From JAZNLR01 sp045579195 (GTDB lineage Bacteria; Bacillota; Clostridia; Christensenellales; CAMQZB01), in the NCBI GenBank assembly GCA_045579195.1, contig JAZNLR010000098.1, forward strand, positions 1 through 8,774: DNA of 8,774 bases, read 5' to 3'. A program made the position numbers and the translations under genes. The notes below the pieces were generated by a model. It was not told the DNA's origin. It searched no databases and was given only the letters and a program-made list of their open reading frames with translations. This document shows, piece after piece, positions 6,323 to 8,774 of the stretch; within the stretch, counting starts at the first letter, position 1; every line of letters begins with the position of its first letter.

Positions 6323-7231
6323 TTATCTACGCTTTTTTGTCGGTAATGCTTTTAACGCTTTAACAGAGGTCTTTTGTGGCTCATTTGCAACGTAAAGCTC
6401 TTCCAGCATCTCCTCTGCCCAAGGAATCATGTCTTCGTTTTCCTTCGGAAGATTTCTAATGCGGAATTTTGCGTTTTCAATTCTGCAATTCAAAACGGAA
6501 AATCCTCGGGGACAGAACGTGAAAGATTCATCCGATTCGCCAAATTTCACCTCTTTTGCGCACGACACGTAAAAGAGGTTTTTTGCAAAGTACGCAAGGA
6601 CGTCAATATGCAGCTCGCGAAGCTTTCCCAAATCACGCAAGCAATCTCCACTCGTCACAAACGTGACGAACTGCGATTCGATCAAACAATCACGAAGCTC
6701 CAAAACCGAAAGAGGATTTTTGTTCTCGTCAATGAAGTACCCATTGGTGCTCATATCCAACATGATCCACTTTTTCTTCTTGCGGTCGAAGATCTCCGTC
6801 ACGACATGATTGTCAAAATCAAACGGAGAATATGGATAGATGGAAATGCGGCGTGCGTAAATTCCGAGCGCCAGGCAGCACTCTTCCAACACTTTTGCCT
6901 TGTTGAGACAATTGATTCCACAATCATCCTTTTCGAAGCTATAATCGAGCAAGGAAAGCGCATTGCAAGGGACGTGATTGTCGTACCACCCGTCGTGCTT
7001 CAAGCGCGGCGCAAAATAGCGCAACAATCTTCGAACGCGCGTAAATTCACTTCCGCTCCCCGCAATCGATTCCAAATGATATTTTTCTTTCAACTCGGCA
7101 AACTGCGGCGCGGAGAAGTCGTAAGAGATCTGTCCCTCCCCCTCATCTGCAAATGACCGATTGTGAAACAGGATTCCACGATATATTTCAAGTCTTTCTT
7201 CCGCTGCCTTCGCAAATTCCTTTTTTGTCAT
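6323..7231 (-). CDS. Transglutaminase-like (papain-fold) protein
   Basis: A 302-residue protein with a transglutaminase-like core, the fold shared by cysteine proteases, peptide N-glycanases and related enzymes. The expected Cys-His-Asp triad is visible as Cys108 (GINCLNKA), His142 (FDFDNHVVTEIF) and Asp159 (WIMLDMS), with usual spacing. No signal peptide or membrane segment is seen, so it should act in the cytoplasm. The start ATG has GGAG at 7240-7243, eight bases upstream. The C-terminal third (about 200-302) is not recognised and ends in a basic tail, LPTKKRR. The gene begins 32 bases after the trpB stop on the same strand and ends at the shared terminator, so it is probably co-transcribed with trpB under the Trp T-box. 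Why it is linked to tryptophan supply cannot be told from the sequence. Confidence 0.82.
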   Translation of the reverse strand: MTKKEFAKAAEERLEIYRGILFHNRSFADEGEGQISYDFSAPQFAELKEKYHLESIAGSGSEFTRVRRLLRYFAPRLKHDGWYDNHVPCNALSLLDYSFEKDDCGINCLNKAKVLEECCLALGIYARRISIYPYSPFDFDNHVVTEIFDRKKKKWIMLDMSTNGYFIDENKNPLSVLELRDCLIESQFVTFVTSGDCLRDLGKLRELHIDVLAYFAKNLFYVSCAKEVKFGESDESFTFCPRGFSVLNCRIENAKFRIRNLPKENEDMIPWAEEMLEELYVANEPQKTSVKALKALPTKKRR

Positions 7232-7263
7232 CTTTTGTGCTCCGTTTGATCCGTTAATCTTCC

Positions 7264-8481
7264 CTAACGAATGCCATAATGTTCAATCACGTAATCCATG
7301 TCCTTATCGCCACGGCCAGAGAGATTGATGAGAATTGAGCCAACGCGCATCTTCTTTGCAAGTTTCATTGCATAAGCAACAGCGTGTGCGCTCTCGATCG
7401 CAGGGATAATCCCCTCAAGACGGGAAAGCATAAAGAATGCATCCAACGTCTCATCGTCCGTCACGACGTCGTACTTCACGCGACCCAAGTCATGCAAGAA
7501 TGCGTGCTCCGGGCCAGAGGAAGGATAGTCCAAACCGCTTGCCACGGAGTAAACCGGGGCAGGCTCACCGTTTTCATCCTTCAGCATAATGCTGTTAAAG
7601 CCGTGCATAATACCTTCCGTGCCGTACTTCAAGCTTGCCGCATGATCACCGAGCTTTTCGCCTCGACCAAGCGGCTCAACACCGTAAATCTCCACGGGGT
7701 CGTTCAAGAATCCGGAGAAAATTCCCATCGCGTTTGATCCGCCGCCAACGCAGGCAACGACCGCATCAGGAAGTTCTCCCGTCATCCCCAAGAACTGCTC
7801 TCTCGCCTCGATTCCAACCACGCTTTGGAAATCGCGCACCATCATCGGGAACGGGTGCGGTCCAAGGACAGAACCAATGCAGTAAATGCTGTCTTTATAT
7901 TCCTTGACGTATGCCGCGAATGCCGCGTCAACCGCCTCTTTCAAGGTTGCAAGACCTTCCTTAACTTCGACGACGTTTGCGCCTAAAATCTTCATTCTCG
8001 CAACGTTCGGCGCCTGTTTCTTGATGTCAACTGAGCCCATATAGATGTCACATTCCAACCCGAAGTACGCCGCGGCAGTCGCAAGCGCAACACCATGCTG
8101 ACCTGCGCCTGTTTCTGCGATTACTTTTTTCTTGCCCATGTACTTTGCGAGAAGCGCCTCACCCATGCAATGGTTGAGTTTATGTGCACCTGTGTGATTG
8201 AGATCCTCACGTTTAACGTACAGCTGGACGTTTCCAAGCTTATTCGACAGGCGTTCTAAGTGAGAAATGGGAGTGGGTCTTCCTTGGAAGTCCTTTCGGA
8301 TGCGACGAAGTTCGCTGATGAATTTGCTGGATTTGCAGATCGTGAAGTATGCCTCCGTGATCTCTTCCATTGCCTTCTTCAAATTGTCGTCGACAAACGC
8401 GCCGCCATACTTGCCAAAAAATCCGTCAGCATCGGGATAATGCTTGAAGTACGTTTCAAAATCAATTCCGTTATAAATCAT
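7264..8481 (-). CDS. trpB: Tryptophan synthase, beta subunit
   Basis: PLP enzyme that joins indole and L-serine to make L-tryptophan in the cytoplasm, normally in an alpha2beta2 complex with TrpA. The 405 residues match the usual TrpB1 length. The PLP lysine is Lys101 in EDLNHTGAHKLNH (92-104). The catalytic glutamate is Glu123 in ETGAGQHG, the cofactor phosphate loop is GGGSN (246-250), and SGRGDKD (388-394) holds the serine near the pyridine nitrogen. All expected catalytic residues are present. The ATG has AGGAG (8488-8492) six bases upstream. It is the first full gene after a T-box leader and a Trp-codon ORF. No trpA or other trp gene accompanies it: the next gene is transglutaminase-like, then the terminator. 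It may salvage free indole, or pair with a TrpA encoded elsewhere. Confidence 0.97.
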   Translation of the reverse strand: MIYNGIDFETYFKHYPDADGFFGKYGGAFVDDNLKKAMEEITEAYFTICKSSKFISELRRIRKDFQGRPTPISHLERLSNKLGNVQLYVKREDLNHTGAHKLNHCMGEALLAKYMGKKKVIAETGAGQHGVALATAAAYFGLECDIYMGSVDIKKQAPNVARMKILGANVVEVKEGLATLKEAVDAAFAAYVKEYKDSIYCIGSVLGPHPFPMMVRDFQSVVGIEAREQFLGMTGELPDAVVACVGGGSNAMGIFSGFLNDPVEIYGVEPLGRGEKLGDHAASLKYGTEGIMHGFNSIMLKDENGEPAPVYSVASGLDYPSSGPEHAFLHDLGRVKYDVVTDDETLDAFFMLSRLEGIIPAIESAHAVAYAMKLAKKMRVGSILINLSGRGDKDMDYVIEHYGIR

Positions 8482-8516
8482 AATTTTCTCCTTTTCATCG
8501 GTTTTGTTTTAAGTCT

Positions 8517-8561
8517 TCAATTCCAGCTTCCCGATCGCCATCGTTTTGTATACAACTTCAT
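8517..8561 (-). CDS. Candidate Trp-sensing leader peptide, 14 aa (MKLYTKRWRSGSWN)
   Basis: A 14-codon ORF between the T-box terminator and trpB. It starts at ATG 8561-8559 and ends at TGA 8519-8517, 35 bases before the trpB start. A full GGAGG (8567-8571) lies five bases before its ATG, as good as the ribosome sites of the real genes here. Two of its 14 codons are TGG (residues 8 and 13), the second just before the last sense codon. The layout recalls rtpLP in the Bacillus subtilis anti-TRAP operon, where a Trp-rich leader peptide after a T-box controls translation of the next gene. Ribosomes stalling at these codons could change access to the trpB ribosome site. A short match, ATCGG in the ORF with CCGAT just before that site, could pair. 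Function is inferred; chance occurrence is possible. Confidence 0.55.
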   Translation of the reverse strand: MKLYTKRWRSGSWN

Positions 8562-8587
8562 AAGTTCCTCCACCGTCAAGGCGCTCT

Positions 8588-8633
8588 AAAAAAAAAGCCC
8601 TTGACAGAAAATCATTCCTTTTTTCTGTCAAGG
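8588..8633 (-). terminator. T-box-controlled terminator upstream of trpB
   Basis: On the minus strand a perfect 13-bp stem, CCTTGACAGAAAA (8633-8621) with TTTTCTGTCAAGG (8611-8599), encloses a nine-base loop. It is followed within a few bases by nine T residues (8596-8588). Its 5' arm begins with CCTTG, which the antiterminator uses, so the two structures are exclusive. Confidence 0.92.
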
Positions 8634-8774
8634 ACGAATCTCTTCGCGGTGCCACCTTGATTCACGGAAAACCCGTGCTCTCTTTAGAACGCCATCACGT
8701 TCTCAGCAACTAACGTGTGCTTTCCGCCGCAGAATACTCCGCACAAACGTGCGTTTGACTGCGCCCTCCGCGGT
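8588..8774 (-). ncRNA. T-box leader upstream of trpB, probably tRNA-Trp responsive (5' part outside window)
   Basis: The conserved T-box AAGGTGGCACCGCG is read on the minus strand at 8658-8645. The base after TGG is C, which pairs with a G discriminator. tRNA-Trp is among the few bacterial tRNAs with G73, in keeping with trpB downstream. The antiterminator pairs CAAGG of the T-box with CCTTG in the 5' arm of the terminator. Upstream are a CACGG/CCGTG hairpin (8663-8677), a fit for stem III, a hairpin AGAACG/CGTTCT (8686-8703), and a CAAAC/GTTTG hairpin (8744-8757). Only about 115 bases precede the T-box in the window, so most of stem I and the specifier codon are probably missing. The promoter also lies outside. 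Confidence 0.9.

Noticed and set aside
6374..7156. 260-codon plus-strand ORF opposite the transglutaminase-like gene
   Set aside because: No recognisable domain and no credible ribosome site. It mirrors a minus-strand gene that has a full catalytic triad and a good start.
8478..8498. Mini-ORF MKRRKL on the minus strand, overlapping the trpB start by ATGA
   Set aside because: No Shine-Dalgarno sequence precedes it and it is made up mostly of the trpB ribosome binding site. Probably incidental.
8686..8703. TGG within the AGAACG/CGTTCT hairpin as the specifier of the trp T-box
   Set aside because: It lies only about 35 bases before the T-box and is followed by C rather than a purine, too close for a normal stem I. 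The specifier is more likely beyond the window edge.

Overview
The window looks like chromosomal DNA of a Gram-positive bacterium in the Bacillota, most likely Clostridia. The evidence is two tRNA-sensing T-box leaders, a Bacillota-type LexA (SOS) operator of the form CGAAC-N4-GTTC, strong GGAGG/AAGGAG ribosome binding sites, a TTG start, and compact operons ending in hairpin-plus-T terminators. I see no insertion sequence, phage gene, CRISPR array, tRNA or rRNA. The genus cannot be read from the sequence.

Layout. (1) Bases 1-749: the 3' part of an alpha/beta hydrolase gene and its terminator. (2) Bases 760-2905: a two-gene DNA-repair operon, a radical SAM protein with a helix-hairpin-helix motif followed by a DUF4130-type partner. 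Its sigma-A-like promoter lies between one near-perfect and one weaker LexA box, so damage induction is predicted. (3) Bases 2921-6317: a branched-chain amino acid operon of promoter, T-box leader (candidate valine specifier GTC), ilvB, ilvN and a flavin-reductase-like protein with an extra helical C-terminal domain. It ends in a terminator that also works on the other strand. (4) Bases 6323-8774, minus strand: a second T-box leader cut by the window edge, a short ORF with two Trp codons, trpB without trpA, and a transglutaminase-like gene. This operon converges on operon 3 at the shared terminator.

How it works together. Operons 3 and 4 are both predicted to read tRNA charging. The base of each T-box that faces the tRNA discriminator fits its presumed tRNA: U for A73 in the ilv leader, C for G73 of tRNA-Trp in the trp leader. 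Between the trp terminator and trpB there is a 14-codon ORF with its own GGAGG site and two Trp codons. This suggests a second, translational Trp sensor in series with the T-box, similar in layout to the rtpLP leader peptide of the Bacillus subtilis anti-TRAP operon. TrpB without TrpA in the same unit points to indole salvage or to an unlinked trpA. The SOS-boxed radical SAM/DUF4130 pair and the Trp-codon ORF are the parts most worth a second look.
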